From the NCBI GenBank assembly GCA_045651765.1, contig JAZRSY010000023.1, positions 1-64,000 on the forward strand: 64,000 bases of DNA. The letters are read 5' to 3'. Origin of the DNA: SIG565 sp045651765 (GTDB lineage: Bacteria > Bacillota > Clostridia > Oscillospirales > Acutalibacteraceae). Below the pieces are notes generated by a model. That model did not search any database. It was not told the DNA's origin and saw only the letters and a list, made by a program, of their open reading frames with translations. This document shows positions 1-6,869 of the stretch, piece by piece. Each line of letters starts with the position of its first letter. The first letter of the stretch is position 1. Position numbers and translations under genes: made by a program.

Positions 1-82
1 AGTATAGTATACTGTTTTCATAGCGAGAGTCCCTTCCAAGAAAACGAGCCTTGCGAAGTTTGATTGGTAACTTATTTTATAA

Positions 83-123
83 CAAAAATAATGGGAACAA
101 CCTCGTTCGGTTATTCCCATTAT
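83..123 (-). terminator. Rho-independent terminator-like hairpin
   Basis: A 10-bp stem (88-97 with 114-123) continues into an inner AACC/GGTT stem with a six-base loop. On the minus strand it is followed by a T-rich run (83-88). It lies just beyond the tRNA 3'-end copy at 125-149, in the same relative position that the terminator at 251-280 has to the intact tRNA. Confidence 0.7.
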
Positions 124-124
124 C

Positions 125-149
125 TATTGGCACGCTGAAAGGGACTCGA
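125..149 (-). repeat. Copy of the tRNA-Arg 3' end (direct repeat, left copy)
   Basis: These 25 bases are identical to 286-310, the 3' end of the tRNA-Arg gene (half T-arm, acceptor strand, CCA) plus three bases beyond it. No anticodon or D-arm is attached, so this is a fragment and not a second tRNA. Exact duplication of a tRNA 3' end is the usual footprint of site-specific integration or of an element that targets tRNA genes. No integrase is visible in the window. Confidence 0.85.
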
Positions 150-240
150 CTCTAGCCGCGCGGTCGCGGCCTCGGTCATTCGCGGGGAAAAACAGTCCAC
201 CGGACTATTTTTCTTACACCGCTCCTACTTCGAGTCCCTT
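139..240. repeat. GC-rich inverted-repeat element with T-arm-like ends
   Basis: A 102-bp segment bounded by a perfect 11-bp inverted repeat (139-149 and 230-240, AAGGGACTCGA and its complement). The repeat sequence equals part of the tRNA T-arm. Inside are a perfect GC hairpin (155-160 with 165-170) and a terminator-like hairpin (about 188-212) with A-rich and T-rich arms. It is far richer in GC than the flanking DNA and has no reading frame of note. A related end (AGAGTCCCTT, 26-35) suggests another copy running off the window. Its origin is unknown; it resembles a MITE-like or tRNA-derived repeat. Confidence 0.6.
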
Positions 241-250
241 AACTTAAAAA

Positions 251-280
251 TAAAAAAACAACAAACCGCTTGGTTTGCTG
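251..280 (-). terminator. Terminator of tRNA-Arg
   Basis: A 9-bp stem (259-267 with 272-280, loop of four) is followed on the minus strand by a run of T (252-258). It begins nine bases after the CCA end of the tRNA gene. Confidence 0.85.
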
Positions 281-285
281 TTTTT

Positions 286-310
286 TATTGGCACGCTGAA
301 AGGGACTCGA
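286..310 (-). repeat. tRNA-Arg 3' end (direct repeat, right copy)
   Basis: This is the copy of the 25-bp direct repeat that belongs to the intact tRNA. The start-to-start distance to the other copy is 161 bp. Confidence 0.85.
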
Positions 311-365
311 ACCCCCGACCCTCTGCTTAGAAGGCAGATGCTCTATCCAGCTGAGCTATCAGCGC
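289..365 (-). tRNA. tRNA-Arg (anticodon TCT)
   Basis: A 77-nt cloverleaf can be drawn: acceptor GCGCTGA/TCAGCGT with one G-U pair, D-arm GCTC/GAGC, anticodon stem TCTGC/GCAGA with loop CTTCTAA (anticodon TCT, reading AGA), five-base variable loop, and T-arm loop TTCGAGT. The discriminator is G and CCA is encoded. The T stem has two G-U pairs at its base. It has its own promoter upstream (392-420) and a terminator downstream (251-280), so it is a single-gene transcript. Confidence 0.95.
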
Positions 366-391
366 ATATAGCGTTTCGATTAACAAAAGGC

Positions 392-420
392 ATTATACCA
401 CATTAAAATAAAATAATCAA
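392..420 (-). promoter_or_regulatory. Promoter of tRNA-Arg
   Basis: On the minus strand TTGATT (415-420) and TATAAT (392-397) are separated by 17 bases, about 27 bases before the first tRNA base. Confidence 0.8.
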
Positions 421-448
421 GCAAAATATTATTTTAAAATTATGTTAT

Positions 449-477
449 TTGACAAAAATATTATTAAAATATATAAT
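449..477 (+). promoter_or_regulatory. Sigma-A promoter of the sugar isomerase-like gene
   Basis: A perfect consensus TTGACA (449-454), 17-base spacer and TATAAT (472-477) lie 29 bases before the ATG at 507. Confidence 0.9.
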
Positions 478-506
478 GTTTATTATAATTTATTAAGGAG
501 ACTTAA

Positions 507-1391
507 ATGAGACTTTCTACACAAACCGATTTTTATGTTAAAAATTTTGGTTATTTAAACGGAATAAACCAGCTTAGCAAATTGGGTTACGATTGTTTAG
601 ACCTAACCCTTTGGCACTTAGGCCAAAGCCAAGATGACCCACTGCTTAGCGACAATTTTAAAGAAATTGCCCAAAAAATAAAAGAAACCGCCCTAAAAAA
701 CGGCGTTACCTTTAACCAATGCCACGCACCTTACGGATTTGCCGACCGCAGTTTTTTTACCAACCCAAAAACCAAAAAAGATATGCTTTTCAGACTTAAC
801 AGGTCCATTGCCGTAGCAGGAATTATAGGGGCCGAAAACATTATTATACATCCGCTACATGGCTCGCGTTACCTTGATAAAACTCGTGAACAAATTTTAA
901 AACTTAACACCTCTTTTTATGGAGAACTTGTGCCGGCCGCTAAAAAAGCGGGAGTTAAAATAGCGGTTGAAAATATGTGGCGCTTCAACCCCGAAAACCA
1001 CCAAATACTACCCGATACCTGCGCCGACCCAAACGAATTAGCATTATACGTTGACACGCTTAATAATACTTTCGGCAATTATTTTGTTGCCTGCTTAGAT
1101 ATTGGACACTGCATTTTAACAGGCTTTTCGCCTGAATATTGCATTACGGTTTTGGGCAACCGCCTAAAAGCCACCCACTTTCACGATAATAACGCAGTAA
1201 CCGACAGCCACACCCTGCCCTTTACTCAAAAAATTAAATTTGAGCCTATTATAAAGGCCTTAAAAAATATAAATTACCAAGGCGACCTTACCTTTGAGGC
1301 CGACAAATTCTTGGCCGGATTCCCTTTGGAATTTTGCGATAATGCCGCTAAATTTATGCTTAAAACAGGAAGATTTTTGATTAATTTATAA
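507..1391 (+). CDS. Sugar phosphate isomerase/epimerase family protein (TIM barrel)
   Basis: A 294-residue protein of the xylose isomerase-like TIM-barrel family (AP endonuclease 2 superfamily). The expected metal and catalytic positions can be seen: H73 (QCHAPYG), H115 and H118 (IIHPLHG), E155 (VENMW), D198 and H201 (LDIGHC), H224/H226/D227 (HFHDN) and E264 (FEAD). Family members isomerise or epimerise sugars or inositols, or act as endonuclease IV-like enzymes; the substrate cannot be told from sequence. A good AAGGAG ribosome site precedes the ATG. The gene stands alone with its own promoter and ends in a terminator shared with the convergent dehydrogenase gene. Confidence 0.8.
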   Translation: MRLSTQTDFYVKNFGYLNGINQLSKLGYDCLDLTLWHLGQSQDDPLLSDNFKEIAQKIKETALKNGVTFNQCHAPYGFADRSFFTNPKTKKDMLFRLNRSIAVAGIIGAENIIIHPLHGSRYLDKTREQILKLNTSFYGELVPAAKKAGVKIAVENMWRFNPENHQILPDTCADPNELALYVDTLNNTFGNYFVACLDIGHCILTGFSPEYCITVLGNRLKATHFHDNNAVTDSHTLPFTQKIKFEPIIKALKNINYQGDLTFEADKFLAGFPLEFCDNAAKFMLKTGRFLINL

Positions 1392-1417
1392 AAGCCGTTC
1401 TTTAAAAGAACGGCTTT
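1391..1417. terminator. Bidirectional terminator
   Basis: A perfect 12-bp stem, AAAGCCGTTCTT and its complement, encloses three bases, with A-rich and T-rich tails on both sides. It serves the convergent genes at 507 and 1419. Confidence 0.85.
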
Positions 1418-1418
1418 T

Positions 1419-2396
1419 TTATATGACTACTTCATTTTTGCTACTGTTATTTTTTTCAATATCTAAAATATTGTTAATAGTGGTTTCGGCAATATTATTA
1501 AGGGCTTCGGTGGTTAAAAAGGCTTGGTGAGAAGTTAAAATAACATTAGGCATTGTAATTAACCTTGCCAGTGTATCATCGTCTATAATATGACCCGAAA
1601 AGTCGTTAAAAAACACACCGGCTTCTTCTTCGTAAACATCCAAACAGGCAGCGCCAATTTTACGGGATTTTATGCCCTCTAATAAATCATCGGCATTAAT
1701 TAGTGCCCCGCGCGAAGTGTTTATTATAACAACACCTTTTTTCATTTTTTCAATGCTTTGTTTGTTAATAATATATTGGGTTTGGGGCGTTAAGGGGCAA
1801 TGCAGCGATATAATATCACTTTTTTCAAACAGTGTGTTCAGGTCGGTATATTTTGCTTTTACATCTTTATTTTGTGCAATATCATAGGCCAAAACATTCA
1901 TTTTAAAACCATTGCAAATATCAATAAACTCTTTACCGATTTTGCCTGTGCCAATAACACCAATGGTTTTGCCGCACAAATCAAAACCCGTAAGCCCCGA
2001 AAGGCTAAAGTTAAAATCTTTTATTCTGATATACGCTTTATGGATTCTGCGAATGCTTGTAAGCAATAAAGCCATGGTGTGTTCGGCCACGGCATTGGGT
2101 GAATAGGCCGGCACACGCACAACCTTAATTTTACCCTGCGCCGCTTTAATGTCCACATTATTATACCCTGCACACCTAAGCGCAATTAATTGCACCTTAA
2201 AACTTACTAATTTTTCTATAACCTCTTTGTTAACAACATCGTTTACAAAAACACATACTGCATTATAACCTCGGGCCAGTTCGACTGTGTCGGGGGTGAG
2301 TTTTGTTTCAAAAAACTTAAACTCTAAACCCTTTGTTTTAAATTTTTGAAACGATTCGATATCGTAATTTTTAGAATCAAAAAATGCTACCTTCAT
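1419..2396 (-). CDS. ldhA: D-lactate dehydrogenase / 2-hydroxyacid dehydrogenase
   Basis: A 325-residue NAD-dependent D-isomer-specific 2-hydroxyacid dehydrogenase. The LdhA-type signature RCAGYNNVD is at 74-82, the nucleotide-binding GTGKIG at 149-154, and the catalytic triad is visible as R229 (NTSRGA), a Glu in DVYEEE near 256 and H290 (TSHQA). LdhA reduces pyruvate to D-lactate and reoxidises NADH, which fits the other fermentation genes here. GGAGG precedes the ATG. The space to the upstream gene is short and holds that gene's terminator (2433-2461); I see no clear promoter. Another 2-hydroxyacid substrate is possible. Confidence 0.85.
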   Translation of the reverse strand: MKVAFFDSKNYDIESFQKFKTKGLEFKFFETKLTPDTVELARGYNAVCVFVNDVVNKEVIEKLVSFKVQLIALRCAGYNNVDIKAAQGKIKVVRVPAYSPNAVAEHTMALLLTSIRRIHKAYIRIKDFNFSLSGLTGFDLCGKTIGVIGTGKIGKEFIDICNGFKMNVLAYDIAQNKDVKAKYTDLNTLFEKSDIISLHCPLTPQTQYIINKQSIEKMKKGVVIINTSRGALINADDLLEGIKSRKIGAACLDVYEEEAGVFFNDFSGHIIDDDTLARLITMPNVILTSHQAFLTTEALNNIAETTINNILDIEKNNSSKNEVVI

Positions 2397-2432
2397 AATA
2401 TTCCTCCTAAAATAGTATGCTCATTTTGGGAT

Positions 2433-2461
2433 AAAAAAGCACCAAGTAAATTACTTGGCGC
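2433..2461 (-). terminator. Terminator after the phosphoribosyltransferase gene
   Basis: The hairpin at 2439-2461 (about 10 bp, one G-T pair) is followed on the minus strand by six T (2433-2438). It ends the alaS-HIT-phosphoribosyltransferase unit. Confidence 0.8.
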
Positions 2462-2467
2462 AAAAAA

Positions 2468-3004
2468 TTATTTAAAAAACAAAGGCAACGGCTCTAAAAA
2501 CACAATATCGGTGCGATTTGCGGCATCACCCTCGGCCAATACTGCGCAGGCTGCTGCCTCTATGCCGCCGGCGGCCGAAACTAACTCCCTTACCGCGTTT
2601 AATGATTCACCTGTGCTTATAACATCATCAACAATAAGCACGCGTTTGCCCTTAATGGAATCTACATCGGTCTCGCCTAAGTAAAGTTCTTGAATATGGT
2701 TTGTTGTAATAGACCTAACCTCTACCTTTAACGGCTTACCCATATAAACCTTAACACCTTTGCGGGCTACTATATATTTTTTGCCCGACTGGCGTGATAT
2801 TTCATAAGCCAACGGGATACTTTTAGCCTCGGGCGTTAAAATAACATCGAACTCGGGCACCTTTTTTAATAGTTCGGCAGCCGAGGCAATAGTCAACTCT
2901 GTATCGCCAAACATTAAAAGTGCCGCAATATCTAATTTGTCGCTTACCGCAAAATAAGGCAATGTGCGGGTTAAACCTGCAATTTTTAAAGTATAACCAT
3001 TCAT
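2468..3004 (-). CDS. Phosphoribosyltransferase, adenine phosphoribosyltransferase-like
   Basis: A 178-residue type I phosphoribosyltransferase. The PRPP-binding signature VLIVDDVISTGES is at 122-134 and the length fits Apt. Apt salvages adenine to AMP using PRPP. The N-terminal half is not a textbook Apt, so a related purine or xanthine enzyme is possible. It lies 19 bases downstream of the HIT gene and is followed by a terminator, so it is probably the last gene of the alaS unit. In B. subtilis apt sits between recJ and relA; here that slot (30502-30516) is empty. Confidence 0.75.
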   Translation of the reverse strand: MNGYTLKIAGLTRTLPYFAVSDKLDIAALLMFGDTELTIASAAELLKKVPEFDVILTPEAKSIPLAYEISRQSGKKYIVARKGVKVYMGKPLKVEVRSITTNHIQELYLGETDVDSIKGKRVLIVDDVISTGESLNAVRELVSAAGGIEAAACAVLAEGDAANRTDIVFLEPLPLFFK

Positions 3005-3023
3005 AAAAACACCCCTTTAATTA

Positions 3024-3365
3024 TTAACCCGGAGGCCAAGCAAGGTTACGCCTTGCCAATAAATGAAAATGTATGTGGCCTACTGTTTGGCCGCCGTCAG
3101 CCCCGCAATTATTTACAATTCTAAAGCCGTTTTCTAAATTTTCTTGCTTTGCTATTTTTGCTGCGGCTTCAAAAACCTTTGAAATAACCTGGCTATTGGT
3201 ACTATCAATTTCGGCCGCCGAGGCAATATGCTGTTTAGGAATAATTATTGCATGGAACGGGGCCTGTGGGTCAATGTCTAAAAAAGCGTAAACTTCATTA
3301 TCCTCGTAAACCTTGGTGCTTGGAATTTCGCCTCTGACTATTTTACAAAACAAACAATCTTGCAT
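3024..3365 (-). CDS. HIT family nucleotide-binding protein (HinT-like)
   Basis: A 113-residue histidine-triad protein with the H-x-H-x-H motif at H97, H99 and H101 (VGHIHFHLLA). An N-terminal C4-x-x-C7 pair, typical of zinc-binding HIT proteins, is also present. HinT-type enzymes hydrolyse AMP-lysine and other nucleoside phosphoramidates, including aminoacyl-adenylates, which makes its position directly after alaS (one base between the alaS stop and this ATG) suggestive. It is complete and ends in the usual PPG-type tail. Confidence 0.9.
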   Translation of the reverse strand: MQDCLFCKIVRGEIPSTKVYEDNEVYAFLDIDPQAPFHAIIIPKQHIASAAEIDSTNSQVISKVFEAAAKIAKQENLENGFRIVNNCGADGGQTVGHIHFHLLARRNLAWPPG

Positions 3366-3366
3366 A

Positions 3367-5994
3367 TTATTCCCCTGCTTTCTCGGTTAAAAATTCGGTT
3401 GCAAAGGCTAATGCTTCGGCTATTTTAGAGGCATCTTTACCGCCTGCCATGGCAAGTTCGGGGCGGCCGCCACCGTTACCGCCGCAAATTTTTGCAACTG
3501 CCGAAACAAGCTCGCCTGCCTTAATGCCTTTTTTAATGGCATTGGCACCGCTTGCGGCACAAAGGGTTATTTTTTCGCCCGAAACCGATGCCAATAATAT
3601 AACGGCATTTTCATTTTCGGCCTTAACGGTTTCGCAAATAGAGCGAATTTCGTCGGGATTGGAATTGTCAAGCTTTGCAGTAATAAGCTCTAAATTACCA
3701 ATTAACTGTTTATTATTAAGTATATCTGAAAGTTTTGCTAAGGCAATTTGAGATTCTAATTTTTCTATTTTCTTCTCACATTCCTTAAATTCTTCCATAA
3801 GTTGTTTGGCGCGATTGTTCAAAATTAAAGGATTGCCTATTTTTAGGTGGGCGGCTGTTTCGTTAATTAAATTATCTTTATTATTAATAAGATTTAACAC
3901 ATTATAACCTGTTACGGCCTCTATTCTGCGCACACCTGCAGCAACACTGGATTCCGAAACAATGCGGAACAAACCTAACTTGCCCGTGTTGTTAACGTGG
4001 GTGCCACCGCAAAGCTCAACGCTTTTATCGGCTATTTTAACAACCCTTGCAACACTGCCGTATTTTTCGCCAAACAATGCCATAGCGCCCAATTTTTTGG
4101 CTTCTTCTATAGGCATTTCGGGGTTTTCAACCGTAATGCCGGACAAACAAACATCGTTAACGGCCATTTCAACCTTGGCTAATTCTTCGCTCGATAGGGC
4201 CGAAAAATGAGTGAAGTCGAACCTAACGGTGTTTTCGTTTACCAACTGACCTGCCTGCTCTACGTGGTTGCCCAAAACATTACGCAAGGCTGCTTGTAAA
4301 AGGTGGGCAGCGGTATGGTTACGGCGAATGGCTTCGCGGCGAGCAACATCTATGTTGGCTCCTACCGTTTCGCCCACCGTTACGGTGCCGTTTAAAACAC
4401 TGCAAAAATGCAAAATAACGCCATCGCCGTTTTTGGTGGTGTTAAGCACATTAACCTTAGCGTTTTGTGTGGTAATTACACCTGTATCGCCAACCTGACC
4501 GCCGCTTTCGGCATAAAACGAGGTTTTATCTAAAACTATAATTGCCTTGCTGCCTTCACTTGCGGCCGAGGTTGTTTCGCCATCCACTAAAATGGCAAGT
4601 ATTTTGGCCTCAGCACTGTTTTCGGTGTAGCCAACAAAATCGGTAGCCGAAACTCCATCTAACGAAATTCCGTCACTCTTCCAACTTTCGCTATCGGCCG
4701 ATTTTCTGCTTTCTCTTGCCATTTCGCGTTGCTTTGCCATAAGTTCATTAAATTTTTCTTCATCTAAGGTCATGTTATTTTCAAGCAAAATATCTTTGGT
4801 TAAATCGAGCGGGAAGCCATAGGTATCGTAAAGCTTAAAGGCATCTTCACCCGAAAGTTCGCCACCGCTTTTTGTTAGTTTTGCAAGAATATTAAGACCT
4901 TGGTCAATAGTTTTGGCAAAGGCAGCTTCTTCAAACGAAATTACCTTTTTAATAAGTTCTTGTTTTTCAATAAGTTCGGGGTAGCCCGATTTATTTTCAT
5001 TAATAACGGTGTTAATGAGTTCACTTAAAAACGGCTTGTTTATGCCAATTAATTTACCATGGCGGCAAGCGCGGCGAATAAGCCTTCTTAACACATATCC
5101 CCTGCCTTCGTTAGAGGGGATAATGCCATCGCTAATCATAAATGTAGCGGCACGGGCGTGGTCAGTAATTGCACGAATAGAAATATCGGTTTTGCTGTCA
5201 CTACCATAACTTTTGCCCGAGATTTCGCAAACCTTGTTTAATATGTTTTTAACGGTATCTACCTCGAACATATTGTCGACACCCTGCATTATGCATGCAA
5301 GACGCTCAAGGCCCATACCGGTATCTATATTTTTGTTTTCAAGCTCGGTATAAGTGCCATCGCCCATATTATTAAATTGTGAAAATACATTGTTCCAAAT
5401 TTCCATATACCTGTCGCAGTCGCAACCGGGTTTACAGTTTTCTGAACCGCAACCGTATTTTTCGCCACGGTCGAAATATATTTCACTGCAAGGACCGCAT
5501 GGGCCTGTGCCGTGCTCCCAAAAATTGTCGGCCTTGCCCAGTTTTACAATGTGGGCTTCGGGCACGCCGATTTTATCACGCCAAATTGCATAGGCTTCGT
5601 CGTCTTCTTCGTAAACCGACGGCCAGAGCCTATCGGCCGGGATTTCGAGTGTTTTATTTAAAAATTCCCAGGCCCATTCAATAGCCTGTTCTTTAAAATA
5701 ATCGCCAAACGAGAAGTTGCCAAGCATTTCAAAATATGTGCCGTGGCGTGCAGTATGGCCAACGCGTTCTAGGTCGGGGGTGCGTATGCATTTTTGGCAG
5801 GTTGTAACCCTTTTAGACGGCGGTGTTACCTCGCCCGTGAAATATTTTTTCATGGGTGCCATACCCGAGTTTATCAGCAATAAAGATTTATCATTATTAG
5901 GAACAAGAGAAAAACTGCCAAGCCTTAAATGACCTTTAGATTCAAAAAAAGCTAAATATTTTTCTCTTAATTCGTTAAGTGAGGTCCATTTCAT
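3367..5994 (-). CDS. alaS: Alanyl-tRNA synthetase
   Basis: A full-length class II synthetase (about 875 residues) that charges tRNA-Ala. Visible parts are the N-terminal catalytic core beginning KWTSLNELREKYLAFF, the anticodon-independent tRNA-recognition region, the editing domain with zinc-type motifs HTAAHLLQ and CGGTH, and the C-terminal glycine-rich C-Ala domain (GGNGGGRPELAMAGG). A longer frame opens with GTG at 6003, but AAAGGGTG is spaced correctly for the ATG at 5994. First gene of an apparent alaS-HIT-phosphoribosyltransferase unit. No T-box is visible upstream. Confidence 0.97.
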   Translation of the reverse strand: MKWTSLNELREKYLAFFESKGHLRLGSFSLVPNNDKSLLLINSGMAPMKKYFTGEVTPPSKRVTTCQKCIRTPDLERVGHTARHGTYFEMLGNFSFGDYFKEQAIEWAWEFLNKTLEIPADRLWPSVYEEDDEAYAIWRDKIGVPEAHIVKLGKADNFWEHGTGPCGPCSEIYFDRGEKYGCGSENCKPGCDCDRYMEIWNNVFSQFNNMGDGTYTELENKNIDTGMGLERLACIMQGVDNMFEVDTVKNILNKVCEISGKSYGSDSKTDISIRAITDHARAATFMISDGIIPSNEGRGYVLRRLIRRACRHGKLIGINKPFLSELINTVINENKSGYPELIEKQELIKKVISFEEAAFAKTIDQGLNILAKLTKSGGELSGEDAFKLYDTYGFPLDLTKDILLENNMTLDEEKFNELMAKQREMARESRKSADSESWKSDGISLDGVSATDFVGYTENSAEAKILAILVDGETTSAASEGSKAIIVLDKTSFYAESGGQVGDTGVITTQNAKVNVLNTTKNGDGVILHFCSVLNGTVTVGETVGANIDVARREAIRRNHTAAHLLQAALRNVLGNHVEQAGQLVNENTVRFDFTHFSALSSEELAKVEMAVNDVCLSGITVENPEMPIEEAKKLGAMALFGEKYGSVARVVKIADKSVELCGGTHVNNTGKLGLFRIVSESSVAAGVRRIEAVTGYNVLNLINNKDNLINETAAHLKIGNPLILNNRAKQLMEEFKECEKKIEKLESQIALAKLSDILNNKQLIGNLELITAKLDNSNPDEIRSICETVKAENENAVILLASVSGEKITLCAASGANAIKKGIKAGELVSAVAKICGGNGGGRPELAMAGGKDASKIAEALAFATEFLTEKAGE

Positions 5995-6073
5995 TTTAAT
6001 CACCCTTTAAACTAGTTTAACATACGGAATAATTATATAACTAAACCCTTTATTTGTCAATAAATGCAACAAA

Positions 6074-6098
6074 AAAGAGAGGTTTAAAACCTCTCTTT
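6074..6098 (-). terminator. Terminator after the adhE unit
   Basis: The near-perfect hairpin AAAGAGAGG..CCTCTCTTT is followed on the minus strand by T-rich sequence. It lies nine bases past the stop of the kinase gene. Confidence 0.8.
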
Positions 6099-6106
6099 AA
6101 ATTTGT

Positions 6107-6856
6107 TTATTCGTACTCTACAACGCTTGCCCATTTAATAAGCAATTCCTTTTCTTCGGGTTTGCCTTTAACCGACTGTGAAGCCGCAACAATTGGCAAC
6201 CATTTTTGAATGTACTGCTTGGCAGTATCACTTTTTAAGCAAAACAGTTTTAAATATTTTTCGGCCAATTCGGTTTTGCCCTGCAGGTTAAATAACAAAT
6301 AGGTTCTGGCAACATCGGCCGAGGCATTACCCTGAGTGGCATGTGCCCAGTCTATGATATAAGGTGTGCCGTCTTTTGTGATAATAATATTAGACATATT
6401 AAAATCTCCGTGGCATACCTTAACGTGCTTTGGCATACCTTCTAAACGGGTTTGAAGTTCGTAACGGGTTGTGGCATCCAGCGCTGTTTCGTTAATTTTG
6501 CGGTGCATTTTATCTTTAAGTTTATTAAGCAATGCCGAACGCTTTTCGTGTACCGTCATTTGCAAATTAACAAACAACTCTAAATACTCATCCTCTTTTT
6601 CGGGATTGGTTGCCATTAATTCTTCAAGGGTTGTACCCTCAATATATTCGAACACAATAGCCCATTTGCCATCAATTTGCTCAACATCCAAAAGTTTTGG
6701 AACAGCAAGGCCTGTTTCTTCTATACGGGCTTGGTTTAAAGCCTCGTTAAGAATGTCGGATTTAGAGTAATCTTCTTTAAACAACTTAATAATTTTATCA
6801 CCATCACGGTAAATGGTTTTTTCGGGGCGAACTGCAATAATTTTTTCTAATTTCAT
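6107..6856 (-). CDS. Aminoglycoside phosphotransferase/choline kinase-fold protein
   Basis: A 249-residue small-molecule kinase of the APH/choline-kinase fold. The catalytic loop HGDFNMSN, followed by the metal-binding IIDW, is present, and an ATP-lobe segment (VFEYIEGTTLEEL) lies in the N-terminal half. The frame stays open further upstream, but GGAGGAAC fits the ATG at 6856. It starts only 13 bases after adhE and shares its terminator, so the two are probably co-transcribed. The substrate is unknown: such proteins phosphorylate choline, sugars, amino-sugars or antibiotics. I see nothing that marks it as a resistance gene. Confidence 0.75.
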   Translation of the reverse strand: MKLEKIIAVRPEKTIYRDGDKIIKLFKEDYSKSDILNEALNQARIEETGLAVPKLLDVEQIDGKWAIVFEYIEGTTLEELMATNPEKEDEYLELFVNLQMTVHEKRSALLNKLKDKMHRKINETALDATTRYELQTRLEGMPKHVKVCHGDFNMSNIIITKDGTPYIIDWAHATQGNASADVARTYLLFNLQGKTELAEKYLKLFCLKSDTAKQYIQKWLPIVAASQSVKGKPEEKELLIKWASVVEYE

Positions 6857-6869
6857 AAAAAGTTCCTCC

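Noticed and set aside
128..240. Second tRNA gene beside tRNA-Arg
   Set aside because: Only the 3' end matches a tRNA. No anticodon stem, D-arm or acceptor 5' strand can be folded from the rest.
6004..6073. T-box or other leader upstream of alaS
   Set aside because: The spacer is under 110 bases and has no T-box core sequence; the only hairpin is the terminator of the neighbouring unit.
6107..6856. Aminoglycoside resistance gene
   Set aside because: The fold is shared with many metabolic kinases, and nothing such as mobile DNA or close motif agreement supports resistance.
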